Positions 12,934 to 24,418 of a stretch of 64,000 nucleotides of DNA are shown one piece after another. The stretch is from Dactylonectria macrodidyma (taxonomy: Eukaryota > Ascomycota > Sordariomycetes > Hypocreales > Nectriaceae). The stretch is taken from positions 992,001 through 1,056,000 of the forward strand of contig JAGMUV010000003.1 of NCBI GenBank assembly GCA_020744425.1. Reading direction: 5' to 3'. Each line of letters opens with the position of its first letter. Positions within the stretch are counted from its first letter, which is position 1. Made by a program: the position numbers and the translations under genes. The notes under the pieces are model-generated. The model saw only the letters and a program-made list of their open reading frames with translations. It was not told the DNA's origin and searched no databases.

Positions 12934-15195
12934 GCAAGTTTTTGGCAGGTTTGTCTCAACCTCTCACAGAAACTAGCCATCCGCAATCCGGATTTTGTGC
13001 ACAGGGGAGGGCTAGCTACATCCTTGACAGACGACTCAATCTTCCCAAGGCAATCGTCTGTACCCTGCGAAGCTGCATGTATGAAGCTGCCTACCCCAGG
13101 TTCACCAACCACATTAGTCATGGCCGCCTGCGTAGACACTCAAGCGGACAACTGATACTGGTACTCGTGTTGTTCGTACCTCGACACAGTTGATCGGCCC
13201 TTCAGGCTTAGCTAGAGCCCAAGATGGGTTCTCGTAGGTGTCCGGGCCACGTCTGCATGTTTCTGGTGGACACGATGGACGAACGGAGGTTCCTCTGTGG
13301 CTCACCGCAACACAGTCCATTCACAGTACCCGTCGAGATCCGGTAGGTGCAGGACACTCGTCTGTTTTCGTCTGTTTTACGTCTATTTTTCATGAGGCAA
13401 GAATATGGTAACGAATAGCTGGAGGCATCTCCCGAAGCCCAAGCCGGACGGTTGGTTCGGATCGGGGAAGTCTGCATCGCCATGGCGTGACTAGCAAAAC
13501 CAAGTATCTGAGATAAAAACCGCTCGCGTTCGTATGTCTGGTAAGCCTGTCACTCGCCCAAGACTTCATGTACAGACATGGCAGAAACTCCAATAGCTTC
13601 CACGGGGCCGCCGGATCGCTGCAGCATCAACCTGTCAAACCGACTCACACCCTCACACCCACCAGGTTCTGCATTCGCTCGGTCCTCCAGCATCCAGCAA
13701 ACCCAACCCCCAGGAACTGGCGTCTCGTATCGTTGGCCAGGTTGCCACAGGAGCCCACGGGAGTCCACGGAGTGACGCTTCACCCTGCTCTGAGGGGTTT
13801 CCCTGAATGGCTGGGCCGAGAAGCATGCCAGTTGGCCGTCTGGGGTTCTGCAGCAAGCTAAGCATGGCGGTGTTGAGGTTTTCCTCCTCATTGGGAGCGG
13901 TGAACCCAGGGGGCTGGTTTTGGTATAGGGTAGGTGGCGGTGAGTGCAGGGATTGCGGAGCTTCATGTCGATGGACTGGACTGATGCCGGGTCAACGGTG
14001 CTGCGTGACTAAATATTTTGATAATCTTTAAAAGGGAAGATGATTATTTTCCTTGTGGAGTTCGTTCATGCGGAAGCGGTTCGTAAGGGGTGATGGGGTG
14101 TGTGTTGGAAAACGCCGCCAGTTTGGGTTGATCATCGAGCCTGAAGATGGAGATGTGCTAAGATGGATCAGGACGATTACAATCAGAACCAGTAGACGAC
14201 CAGACCAAAGCAACGAATTTGATCCCCTTGTCAATGGCGTTCATTATTAGCCTAGGATGCACCATGATCGTTTGTGGCCACCAAACATTGCTACAGGGTA
14301 TTCGAGGCGTGGATTACCCGCCAAGCATGTTGTACAACTAGCATTCACTCAGAGCTGGTCGGAGCTCGACGACAAGTCACACAAACGCGTGGCTTGCCGT
14401 TACTTGAGTGGAATAGAATCCTGTCACTAGTCAATTCAGGGCCGCGTTGGAATACAAACAGTGCCCGTGAGAGGTTTGCGTTGGAAATCACCAATCGGGT
14501 TTCAGTAGTTGACCTGTTGTTTGCTTCAATAGGGCACCGATACGCCACCACATATATTGTGTTCCGATGAATCACACATAGAAATATATAGAAGCAAATA
14601 GCCAAGCCGCATTTAGGCAGTGCACTGAGGCAAAGGCAACCAATCGACCTCCCTACTACAGTTCACGCTTTCGCTCAGCAAAGAGTCTTCCTGACCTTCA
14701 CCATCACCACCGCACCCACATGCTCTAGTCACTGGCCTGCTTGGTATTGACCTGACGTGTCACAGGAGAGGTTTCTTTGATCTTGGGCCCGGTGCATCCT
14801 TTAGGTTTATGGTGATAGTTGACTCTGTCACTAAGGTCCTTGCCTGAAGTTTGGAGCCTCAGGCCTTCTTATTCTCCTACCTTCCGCCCTTATCCCTTCC
14901 TCATAGCAACTCCCTCCTCGCACGTTAATTTTCTTCTCACCACTTACTAAGTCATACCAACCAGCCAACTTCAGCTGCTAGAACATTATTTCGTCTGTGG
15001 GACTCGCGATCTGGTTGTCGACTTGACCGTTCTAGCCAAGGGCCACCTCAATCCCCTCTTTGGCAACCTCCCGATGCATTGGCAGGTCCGATTCCCATAA
15101 CACTGAATTTCTGTCTCACGCTTGAGTTACGTGTTTCGTCACGTCTAGCCTTTCTCGTTTACTCTTCGACCTGTCGTTCTTTCGGCCACAGCAAT

Positions 15196-16610
15196 ATGGC
15201 ACCGAACAAGAATAAGGGGGTCTTTCAGCCGTAAGTTATATCCATTGCAAGCGTCGACAAATTCTCAAACCTGTCTCTAGCCAAACCACTATCTCGACTC
15301 CAACTCGGTAAGTAAAAACTACCTGGTCTTGTTGGCATGACATGCTGATGCTGTGGAGTTACCGTTGCAAGGTTGGGGGAGAATGGAAACCACTGGATGC
15401 TTTCTCGGGAAATCAACAAAAGCTCATCCAAAGAAGCAACCCCAACCCTGCTCACTCGGGGATGACATGTCGGGAGCATACCTCAAAGTGCCGGACCGAA
15501 ATCAAATGCGAAGTCTGCTTACTGATCAAGCCCAAAGATCAGTTCAGCAAATCCTCCCTGAAGGGTGACGAATATGCAAGTACTTCAATCGACGATTATC
15601 AAGTCTTGACACGACTAACCTGACATAGGTTTGCAAGCGTTGCATTGCTTGGACTGAGACCCAGGAACCCAGTGTGACTCCTCACCCGTTGGAAACTGGG
15701 CACATCTCAGCCGAGGAGGTGCATGTAGATGTCTGGCAGCAGAAAAGTTTCGATGACAACGCAGAATTCTTCGCGGATGATGATCTCCCTAAGGTGTGTT
15801 CCTCTCCTTGGTGTTTACTTGCACCCTCTCACTCAACCTAGGCGCCTATCACGGACCTGGACACGCTTGGCCTGGCCGACCTGGACATATATGGCGACAA
15901 AGACAAAGTAGGCAGCGAGACATTGTCTCGCCTCTTGGGTAATGGTGAACCTCGTGGAAAATCTATTACCGACACTGCGAGTGTCTCCGGCGAATCAGTC
16001 ACGACGTCCAGAGCACTGCCGCCGCATCTGGCTATGAGATCGACAGCAAGTGTCTCTGCCGCAAAGTCGACCGCAGGCGCCTCAACGACGACCAAGGATT
16101 CACGTGCTTCCTCGAGTCTTCCACCCCATCTGAGAAACAAGGCGCCCGAGAACAGCTCTGCAGGAAGCATCTCGACCGCCACTACTGTCCGGAAGGATAG
16201 GGAGGAGCGGGAGGCGGCTCGCCGCATCCCTTTCAATGCCTGGGGCCCCAATGGGCAGCAGTACCAGGGTATCAAGGACCCGACGGTTTCGACACTTTCT
16301 AGCCGCGCTTCGGAGACCTCTGCAAGCACCACCAACTCCAGCAAGTCGAAAGTGATGGGAGATCGGGGCTCTGCCCCAAATTCCAGTCCCCAAACCCGGG
16401 GGAAGGGTAACTGGCCGAAAGCTAGCGAGGTGAGCCTGACTCCATAACAATTTGTATGGAAATATTGACAACCCGGTCTAGTGTAGAATCCCTCAGTCTG
16501 AGTTGAAAAAACAACCTATCCTGACTCACACCAATGCTCGGCACGTCAACCCCGATGTCGATCGACAGCGCAAGATGCATTACTGCGACTCGGAAGACTC
16601 GGACTACTGA
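15196..16610 (+). CDS. Stc1-domain protein
   Basis: A six-exon gene encoding 386 aa. Exons: 15196-15230, 15281-15307, 15359-15575, 15629-15793, 15842-16429 and 16482-16610. The N-terminal part has the cysteine pattern of the Stc1 domain: YRCK near residue 22, CREHTSKC, then IKCEVCLLIKP, then VCKRCIAW at about residue 94. The C-terminal 250 residues are Ser/Thr/Ala-rich and probably disordered, but keep an RRIPFNAWGPNG motif at about residue 255 and end in acidic DSEDSDY. In fission yeast Stc1 bridges the Argonaute-containing RITS complex and the CLRC H3K9 methyltransferase complex, so a role in small-RNA or heterochromatin pathways is possible but is not shown by this sequence. The two first exons are very short. 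Intron 3 has a GC donor, the only splice choice that keeps the final Cys pair in frame. Confidence 0.82.
15576..15628 (+). other. Non-canonical GC-AG intron of the Stc1-domain gene
   Basis: The donor reads TAT|GCAAGT and the acceptor ACATAG|GTTTGC, 53 bp apart, with CTAACC 13 bases before the acceptor. Using the nearby GTACTT as donor instead shifts frame and destroys the VCKRC motif. GCAAGT is the usual form of GC donors in fungi, so the site is credible. Confidence 0.75.
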
Positions 16611-17794
16611 GCTAGCGTATGACCAAACCTTTGGTGTTTCCGTCCACGTTGCGTGTTTGGCGGTGGCCGAGACTCACGCAACCTGATCACGGCTCTTGTG
16701 TGGCCATTGCGTTAACCAGAATTGAAGCTTTTGGTGCCGGACTCTTCTTCCACCTCTCAAGTTGTTGACATGCTGGTCTTGCTGCTTGCCTCCGGCACCT
16801 GGCAAGACTACCCTCAGTTTTGGGATTGGCTCATGTCAGCCTGGAGTCTGCTTGAAGATTCCAGGTCTGTCGTCTGCGGAGGAAGAGTTTTTCTGCTTGA
16901 TATCATTAAACCTGGCGGGAAAACTTAGTTAACTTGTCACTCAACTTGGGTCGTAATGCCCAAAAAGTCCCAGCGACATAACTGCTAGTCAGTGTTGGAG
17001 GATTGAGCGACTCAGTCAGTTAGTTAACTATTCAAGCGCCATCAATGCTTCCGTTGTGTCACATTGCCCAACGTGATGCCCCTGCCCTCACATCACATCA
17101 CAGTCCCGAATGTTAGCTCCTGACCCGTGGCTGTATCCAGGGAAAAAGAACACGTAGTAATATTTCCTACCCATGAACCCGACTCCATAGTGGGCTTTTC
17201 CATGTACTTGCACGCATGTTTGTTGACAATAGAGCCGCCTCCACCCAGTGTCCGGGGCCCATGACAACCTAAATACCATCGTAGTCCCTGTGCAGGAAAG
17301 CCCTCTTCCATCATACACGGGCCCATCAAAAATCCAACCCCTCCATCGCAATCAACTGTTCCCTCTCGTGTGATCTTATAGTAAGTAGTAATCTGTATCC
17401 TCCTCATAAAAATATGCAGCCGCAGATGCTCCGCGCTCTGCCGGCTCGTACACTGCCCATTGTAGCTTTGCTGCTATTTGTTATCCTGGATGCGCTGGGC
17501 GCAATGCATCCTGGGTGCGTGTATTCCTTCTCGTATGTTCGTTCTCATGTCGGAGTGACTTATAAAGCTTCCATATGTGTATGTTCATCCCAATGACTGT
17601 GCTTTGAATTCTCTTTGCGGTCGATAAAATCCGTATTAGACTTCCTGATTGTCACTGCTATAGCCGCCTCGCGGAGGTGCGTTCACCACCGCCTCAGCAT
17701 CGCCCACTTGCTTCCGTTCCGAGACCTCTCGGTGATCCTTGAGGCGCTTGCGTAGAACTAGGGGCAGGGATGATGCGCTGGCGGTGTGTAATTG
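16611..17794. other. Intergenic, between convergent genes
   Basis: The Stc1-domain gene (plus) and the pyruvate dehydrogenase kinase gene (minus) converge here, so this should hold both 3' untranslated regions. A 60-codon plus-strand frame at 17414-17596 with a hydrophobic segment is present but unsupported. I see nothing else. Confidence 0.5.
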
Positions 17795-19401
17795 CTATTG
17801 GAGAGGCTCCGAGGAGGAAGAGAGACGGTTGAGGTGGAGGTAGACGTCGGTGCCGTATCTACAAGGGGAGGGGGTTTAGTTAGCGGATTGTAATCAATGA
17901 GCACTCTATGACGTAGGTCCTCTGGGGGCAAAAACTTACCCTTCCATGCTGATGAGCTTCAGGTCGCCGCCAAAGTAGCGCGCGTAAAGACGGGATATGG
18001 GTAATCCGTAACCAAAGCCGGCCATGGGGGCCTTGAAGTCGCTCTTGTCGAAGTCGGGGTCCAGGCTCGGGGTTCGGTCGACGGTGGTGTACATATAGGT
18101 CCAGACAAGGGGGATGGCGCTGCGGGGAATACCGCCGCCCTCGTCGGAGACCTTGATGGTAATGTCCTCCTTGCCCTCGGCGACAATGACCTTTGTGACG
18201 GGGAAGGCCTGCTTGTCCATGCCGTGGGTCTCGACGACGGCGCGCAGCGAGTTCTTGAGGGTCTCGAAGAGCATATGTGACAAGTGGCCGGGAACGTACA
18301 TGAAGTTGAGGTTGGGGTTGCAGACGAGCTGGATCTTGGGAGCCTCGAACAAGCCGTAGTGGTCCTCGCAGACGAAACGGGCGTTCTCAATGGCCTCTTG
18401 TGCGAGATCTTGGACGTTTGTCTTTGTGCAGATGATGCCGACATAGGCTGGGTCGCGATGGTGGCTTTGGTCGGTGAGGGCGATGTGCTGTCCGATCAGC
18501 ATGCGGATACCGATGCGTGACATGTAGAAACGGTCGAGGAAGGACTGGATAGTGCTGTCGATTTGCATGCGCTGACGACGGCGCTTGTACTCGAGGATAC
18601 CCTGTGCCATGGTGGTGACGACGCCGTCATGACGGCGCTTGATCTGGTGCAGGGTCTGGGCGAAGCGTTGGTTGTAGAAGTGGAGGTCGGCGGGCCAGTC
18701 GCTGGAGTCGTCGACGACGGCGAAGTAGCGGCGAGTAATGGCCTTTCCGCGGCCGTTGCCGTTGCAATTGGACTGTAGACCACCCCAGCCAGAAGCGTCG
18801 CCCTCGTCGATGGAGGGATTCGGCGTTGCGGCGGGGAGGCGGACGGCCTGGCGACCGTAGGCTTTGCCGGGCTTCATCAAACGGGTGCGTACATCCTGGT
18901 CGAGCTTTGGTCGGGGCAGCTGGGTGATTTCCTACAGGAGAGGGTTAGTTACAAGCGGAAGAGATAGCTAGGGAGGCAGTCGAGGAAGCAGTGGCACGGT
19001 TTAAGAACGGGAGGAGGCGGGACGAAGCTATTCCGGGGCGGCGCATCACATGGACATACCTCAAACGACTGCGCGTACCAATCCTTGACTTTGATGACCG
19101 AGGGCATCTCATTGAGGCCATCGGGAAGCTCGTCGAGCTCCTGGACTCGGTGCGCTAAGCGAATAGGAAGCTCTTCGGCAAGAAACTGTGAAGCGCGGAA
19201 CAAGGTGCCTGGAAGAACGGGTCAGCGGCCGAAGAGGCCCAGCAGGCGCAGGCTCGGGCTGAGCCTCTCTGGAGGCGACAACGTACCGACCGAGGGCTTC
19301 TCGCCAAACTGGACCATCTGGCGCAGGCTGACGCCGGTCGCCGGGAACTTTGCATAGTGGCGGATGGTATTCATCAGCCGCTCTGAGGCTTTCCACGACA
19401 T
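17795..19401 (-). CDS. Mitochondrial pyruvate dehydrogenase kinase (PDK/BCKDK family)
   Basis: A four-exon gene for 439 aa: exons 19287-19401, 19060-19208, 17940-18931 and 17795-17858. The protein phosphorylates and switches off the E1 alpha subunit of the mitochondrial pyruvate (or branched-chain 2-oxoacid) dehydrogenase complex. The N-terminal helical domain starts with an SLRQMVQFG motif. The GHKL ATPase domain shows the N-box LFETLKNSLRAVVE, the G1 box DEGGGIP and the G2 box GFGYGLPISRLYARYFGG, in the right order. No cleavable presequence is obvious before the conserved helices, as in other fungal members. About 40 residues around 120-160, rich in Gly, Asn and Ser, are an insertion relative to animal enzymes. 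The start was chosen because it directly precedes the conserved SERLMNTIRHYAKFP segment; an upstream extension in frame has no family features. Whether pyruvate or branched-chain dehydrogenase is the target cannot be told. Confidence 0.93.
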
Positions 19402-22400
19402 GGCGGGCGGTGGGAGGCGAAGGGATTCGGGGACTCGGACTCGGTCGGACGAAGGCTCGGACGGAGGGAGGCTGAGAGCGCCCGGGGAAGATACAGGCGG
19501 CAATCGACTCACGACGTCGACATTGATGACGAGCCGGAGAGTGAGGCAGCAAGAGGAAACGCGCGCGCGTGTATTGAAGCTGGTTGTGGAGGAGCAAAGT
19601 GAGTCAATCTCTGTACTGGTGGTGGTAACAGTGCTGTGTATTGGTGGTGAAGATCGACCAAGACGGCGGCCCCGCTGGAGTGTGGACGTGGAAGAAGCCG
19701 AGGCTGCCCGGAGACAGGATTGGTGGGAGATGGATAGTCGATTCGTCAGTGGCGCAAACACAGCAAAAAAGCACGGCAGAGTCGTCAATGGGACGGGAGA
19801 CAAATTGCGAAAAGGAACGAAGGTGTCGCGTGAGGTGGACTACGCAAATAGAGGAAGAAGAGAGTCGGAGTCAGAGGTGGATGGAGGGACGGTCCGATCA
19901 GGTGCGGGAGGGTTCGGTTGATGAGCAATGAAGCTGCTGAAGCTAGTGGCCCCTCTGAAGGCCGCTGGGGGGTCCCTTGAGGGGGTGGATGGGATGTGCC
20001 GGAGAGAGATGGACGTGGGCTGCAATGCGCGAGAGGAGGGACAGGATGCACAAGGGACAAAAATGCACACGCCAGGGACAAAAAGACACACCAGGGAACA
20101 ATCCGAAGAGTCGAGAACCGTCATCCCCAAGGTGAGGGTGGGCTTTGATAGCATGGAGCAGGGGAAACGTCATTTCGGAGGGGGGGGGCGTGGGAGGGAT
20201 TCTCCATCTGTTAGAGGGGTACTTGGCATTCATACCTGGGGAACCAGTTCTCTGGGGTCATTCTGTACGGTAATCTGGACTATTGGATTGGCGCCCCCCC
20301 GATGAATTTTTGGAGGCCACATGATGGGGGTCGCGCGAGCGGAACCCGGGCCCCAGGGGCGCGGCGGGGGACTTCGGCGCCGTCGGTGCTACGGACTACA
20401 GTGGATTACGGTAGGTTATAGTGGGCTTCCAGGTGGGCTATAGTGGGCTCCCGACTCAGCGATCTCCAGCGGAGGTGGAGGAGACCGAGGGCATTGGCAC
20501 TCAGTGGGCAGTCGACGCCGTACCTGTACCTGCACCGTGGGTCAACCGCTAAAAGCCAGGGCAGCGGACACCGAACTCCTTCACCCAAATTTGGTCACCT
20601 TTGGTCACCTCGAGTCACCTCTGATCCCGGCTACGGTGCCCGGTCAGCCCATCAACACAACACCTCGTAACGGACAACGTCCGTTGCACATTTCGTTTGA
20701 CCCCTCGAGACCACTCTAGAGCAAGGAAGAAACAACTGAGGGGGGCCATACAACACGTGAGGTGGGCAGCAAGAGGCTGCAGACGGGAAAGCAGGCCGGG
20801 GAAGGCTGTCGACTGGATACCGGCATGGGGAGGGGCAAAAGGCACGATGCAAGGGTTCCGAGAGGGCGAGGGATTGAGGATTGGGGGGCTAAAATGGCAA
20901 ATGGGCGCGGGGGAAATCTGGCCATGGCGCCACGAACTGAGGGTTGCTTGGTGCTCGTTGGTTTAACCATGATGCTCGGAAATGTATCATCAGGTTCGTG
21001 GGTTCATGGGGATCGATCGGGACACCCCTCTTGTTCATGTTCTCCGCAAATTGCCTCTCCTGACTCTGGAGAGGAGGAGAACCTGGAGGAAAAACCTGGA
21101 GGAAAACCTGGGGGAGACGGGAGGCTCACGTTATCCTTTGCCGCGAAGCGTTGAACCAAGGAAAGACCCGGGGGACTAGTCGGATATAAATCATGGATAC
21201 AGCAGTGAGGTTTGTTGACCACCTAGTACTTATTCTTAGTACCAAGTTGCTTGGTTTAATAAAGCCCATGGAAAAAACTTCCGGGCCGGGATTTCACATG
21301 GGCGCTGCTTCATCCCGGGAAAGTGTCAAGTACTCCATATATCGAGCGGGAGACGATAATGTTCCTCGATAACAGCGGCTAAGCTAATGCCTTCTTGGAC
21401 GCGCAGGTCGCAGCAGCTCGGGGAACTTCCACCTTGGGTCCTTGCCCATCTCACATTACATACTCCAGCGCAACGCATGCTTACATACTCTCATACAAGT
21501 GGAACTTTGCACACGGAGGACGGAGCAATGTAACGGAGTACGGGATACATGAGAGACAAAAATCGGGGATGATGGAGATGTACACAAGTCAGAGTGGTTG
21601 GGGAGCCCAGCCCAGCCTTCCGGATTTGGTCCTTTTATGGCCTTTTTGTGTGGTCTTGTTGAAGCGTCTGAGCAGCTCTTGGAGTTCCTCCTTTCACAGC
21701 TTGCTGCTGTTGCTGCCCCACAATATGGCTACGGACCAATCATAGCTTCGTCGGTCACATGCCGAGTGCCTACCGCTCCTTTGTCATGGCACGTTTTTGA
21801 GGCACCTCTCCATCCATCCGTGAAGCGAGTGACTCGGCCCATCGGAGCGCAGCGGGAACCATCTCAACGACAAAGTCGACAATTAACGACAGACACGCCC
21901 GTCTGGAGCAAATGCGGCCCCGGTTGGTCACTTGACTCTACCCTGGCGTCTCTGTTGGGTTTTTTTTCCTTTTCTTCTTTTCTGTTTTCCCTCCTCCCCT
22001 CTAGCCCCCTTTCCAGCCCCGTAGTTTGTTGGCTCAGGGAGGCTCAGGAAGCTCAGGCCAAGGCCTCCCTCGCTGGCTGGCGCGCGCCTCGAGCTTGCTG
22101 GAGCTTCAAGGGGGCGGGTTTTTGGGCCTCCTCTAATTAGTTGGCCGATTCTTACCTACCTTAGGTAGGGGGACGGGACGGACGACTGTGTTTTTCCTTC
22201 TCCAGCTGGGACTGGCGGCTAGCGAGCGTCGAGCGACACCTAATCCTGATCCATCCGCTTTTGGGCATCGAGCATTGAGGCTCTGTGAGCTCTGAGCTGT
22301 CAGTCGCGGACGTGGTCAGTGTGTGTCAGTCGGCCCAGCCCTTTGTTGTTGTACCTGCACCAGGGAAAAACCCTTCTGCTTCTGCAGCCTGCAGCCTGTC
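19402..22400. other. Intergenic: divergent promoters, 3 kb
   Basis: This holds the promoters of the kinase gene (minus) and the coiled-coil gene (plus). Seen: a degenerate TATAGTGGGCT repeat near 20393-20449, a repeat of ACCTGGAGGAAA at 21081-21116, a T/C-rich tract near 21960-22015, and an imperfect palindrome CCTACCTTAGGTAGG at 22156-22170. No coding frame has support. Confidence 0.5.
21081..21116. repeat. Short tandem repeat, ACCTGGAGGAAA-like
   Basis: Three near-identical copies of a 12-14 bp purine-rich unit follow one another in non-coding DNA. No associated gene or hairpin is seen. Confidence 0.65.
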
Positions 22401-23755
22401 ATGGATCTGGATGTTATCGACGAGGATCATGCTGCGGCACTCGCAGCAGAAGCTGCTTCTGCTTCTGCAGCCAACAAAGACGACATGGTCGCTGGAGTCG
22501 GAGTAGGCGTCGGAATGGGCGTCGGCGACATTCTGTCGACTCCTGACCGCCCCAAGAGGCACATCACCATTTCGCCCGCCACAACACCAGCCCCCAGCTA
22601 CTTCAGCTACCAGAACGACTTCCACAACGACTATCGCCATGCCTATCACGACGACGATGAGGTTGCACAGGAACCAGATGCCCCAGGATTGCGCACGCCT
22701 TCACTCCTTTCCAGCCCCAGCGTCGCCTCCAGCTTGGGCTTCTCCACTGGTCGCATGAGCCCGCTGAGGAGGGAAGTCTCAAGACCGCCATCTTCTTACC
22801 ACAGCCACAACCACAGTCGCGGGCCCAGCGACGCCTCGCCCATTGCCCGTCGCATATCTCGTCCAGCACGGCGTAATCGCGATGCTCTCGCACGGAGATT
22901 GAGCCAGCTGGCTCATGAGCTCACCACCGGCGACCAGGACAACGTGGATGACGCTGGCGTCGACATGCTCACCGCTCAACTGGACCAGATCGAGGGGGCG
23001 GTTGTGAAAAAGGCAACACCCTTCTCATCGCCTTCAACGCCCTCGCCACGGACTACTCCGCAGCGCCCGATTAGTTTCGACATGCAGAGTCCCGGTGACT
23101 CCATTTTCAGCTCTCCGGCGTCGTCCGTTTTCCGCACCCGCTTCTCGGACCTATCGGCGTCCATTATGAGGGATCGCGTCCCAACGCCGGAGCCGGAGCC
23201 GGAGCCACCGGTCAAAAAGGGCATGTCGGCTGATCAGGCCAAAAAGGTCATCGACGAGGCCATGAAGCTCAATGAGGAGCTTTCTCAATTAGTCGCTAAC
23301 TTGAGAGCTCGCCAGGAAGAGTCCGATGTGAGTTCAACCTTGAATTTTATACATATCATAAGCCATGGCTAACCCAGCCCAGCACATTCATTCTCTACTT
23401 GTTGAGCGTGCCGAGCGTGCTGCCCAACGCATCCTCTTCCTTCAGAGTCGCATCTCTCATCTGTGAGTCATTTCTTTGTTCGTCGTAATGTGCGCCCATT
23501 TCTAACCATCTAATTAGAGAGCAAGAGCTTCATGAAAACGACGATGAGCTCCAACATCTCCGCATCCTCCTCAAGGCTGTCGAGATCCAGATGCCGCCCC
23601 ATCCCGACAAGGAGCTTCAGCGTTGCATCTCTTCTTTCAAGCAAGACTACCAGGTCCTCAAGCGCAAACGCGCCAGCCGCTCCAGCTTTGCCACCATCTC
23701 CAGTGTCGACTCCGCCTACCCCGGCTCGCCTTACCCTGGTTCCCCGTCCAGATGA
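22401..23755 (+). CDS. Coiled-coil protein of unknown function
   Basis: A three-exon gene encoding 414 aa (exons 22401-23327, 23383-23462, 23518-23755). I do not recognise a named family. The N-terminal two thirds are Ser/Pro-rich, with many SP/TP sites, a GVGVGVGMGVG run near residue 35 and a PEPEPEPP run near 275, and are likely disordered. From about residue 284 the sequence is strongly heptad-like (DQAKKVIDEAMKLNEELSQL..., then the exon 2 and 3 segments with EQELHENDDELQHLR), so a coiled coil of about 90 residues is expected. It ends with repeated YPGSPYPGSP. The many Ser-Pro motifs suggest phosphorylation, perhaps of a cytoskeletal or scaffold protein, but this is guesswork. The start was chosen at MDLDVIDED; a longer in-frame start lies upstream but adds only a Cys-rich, leader-like stretch. 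Confidence 0.78.
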
Positions 23756-24418
23756 ATTCCACACGCCGATTCATCTGGCAATAGGTATGGGGTAACGAGG
23801 CACGACACACGCGACAAATGCTTACCTCAATGAGTTTGACGACACCATACACTCATCATGCCTCTCACGACTTCGGGCCTCTCACTGTGACGCCCATTAC
23901 GCCTTGCCCTGTCTCGTTTTCCACACCTGTCCTTAGCATCCCTGCGCTTTAGTTTCGCAGCACACGCTATATACCCCATGATGAAGCACAGCATTTCCAT
24001 CTTCCACATACATTTTGCATGGCACCGGAGTATCACCAGAATCGGCAAATGTTTCTCGTTCATGGACAGTATTGATGGTCCAGACGGAGACTTGTTTTAC
24101 GGATATCTCTTTTCTTTTTTCGTTGTTACTTGGTTTTCACTGTCCGAATTACATGGTCCCAGACATGGAAGGACAGTATGTATTTATGTTTAGGCTTAGT
24201 CCACAGAGTTGATTGAAATAAGAATAATCAAACTGTCGTTTTTCAGTTTCTACATATCATTCGCACGTGAGGATAATCGTGACTGGTTTATGTTCCATAG
24301 GCATGGTTTGTTAGCTCAGGATCACCGTGAAATGATGGGGGATCTTTTTCGAATCAGGTGAAGCAATCTTCCTTGTGTATATATCTCTAGATGTGCTATT
24401 TAGTGAAATCGGCTATTT
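23756..24418. other. Intergenic, between convergent genes
   Basis: The 3' flanks of the coiled-coil gene and the amine oxidase gene meet here. The sequence is more A/T-rich than the flanking exons. Nothing else is seen. Confidence 0.5.

Larger units (their letters stand above)
5552..15195. other. Gene-poor interval of 9.6 kb
   Basis: This stretch separates the divergently transcribed Ime2-type kinase (minus) and Stc1-domain gene (plus). Many open frames of 60-150 codons, and one of 325 codons (9386-10363, minus), occur on all strands, but they overlap one another, lack recognisable domains and lack the C/G-ending codon preference of the real genes nearby. It contains small degenerate tandem repeats (see separate entries) and a pyrimidine-rich run at about 8210-8247. 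The last 300 bases, near 14880-15195, are rich in C and T and look like the promoter and leader of the Stc1-domain gene. A non-coding transcript or a very long 5' leader of the kinase gene could be hidden here. Confidence 0.5.

Noticed and set aside
17414..17596. 60-codon plus-strand frame with a hydrophobic helix
   Set aside because: It is short and lies in the 3' flank of the kinase gene. There is no second line of evidence, so it is not called as a gene.
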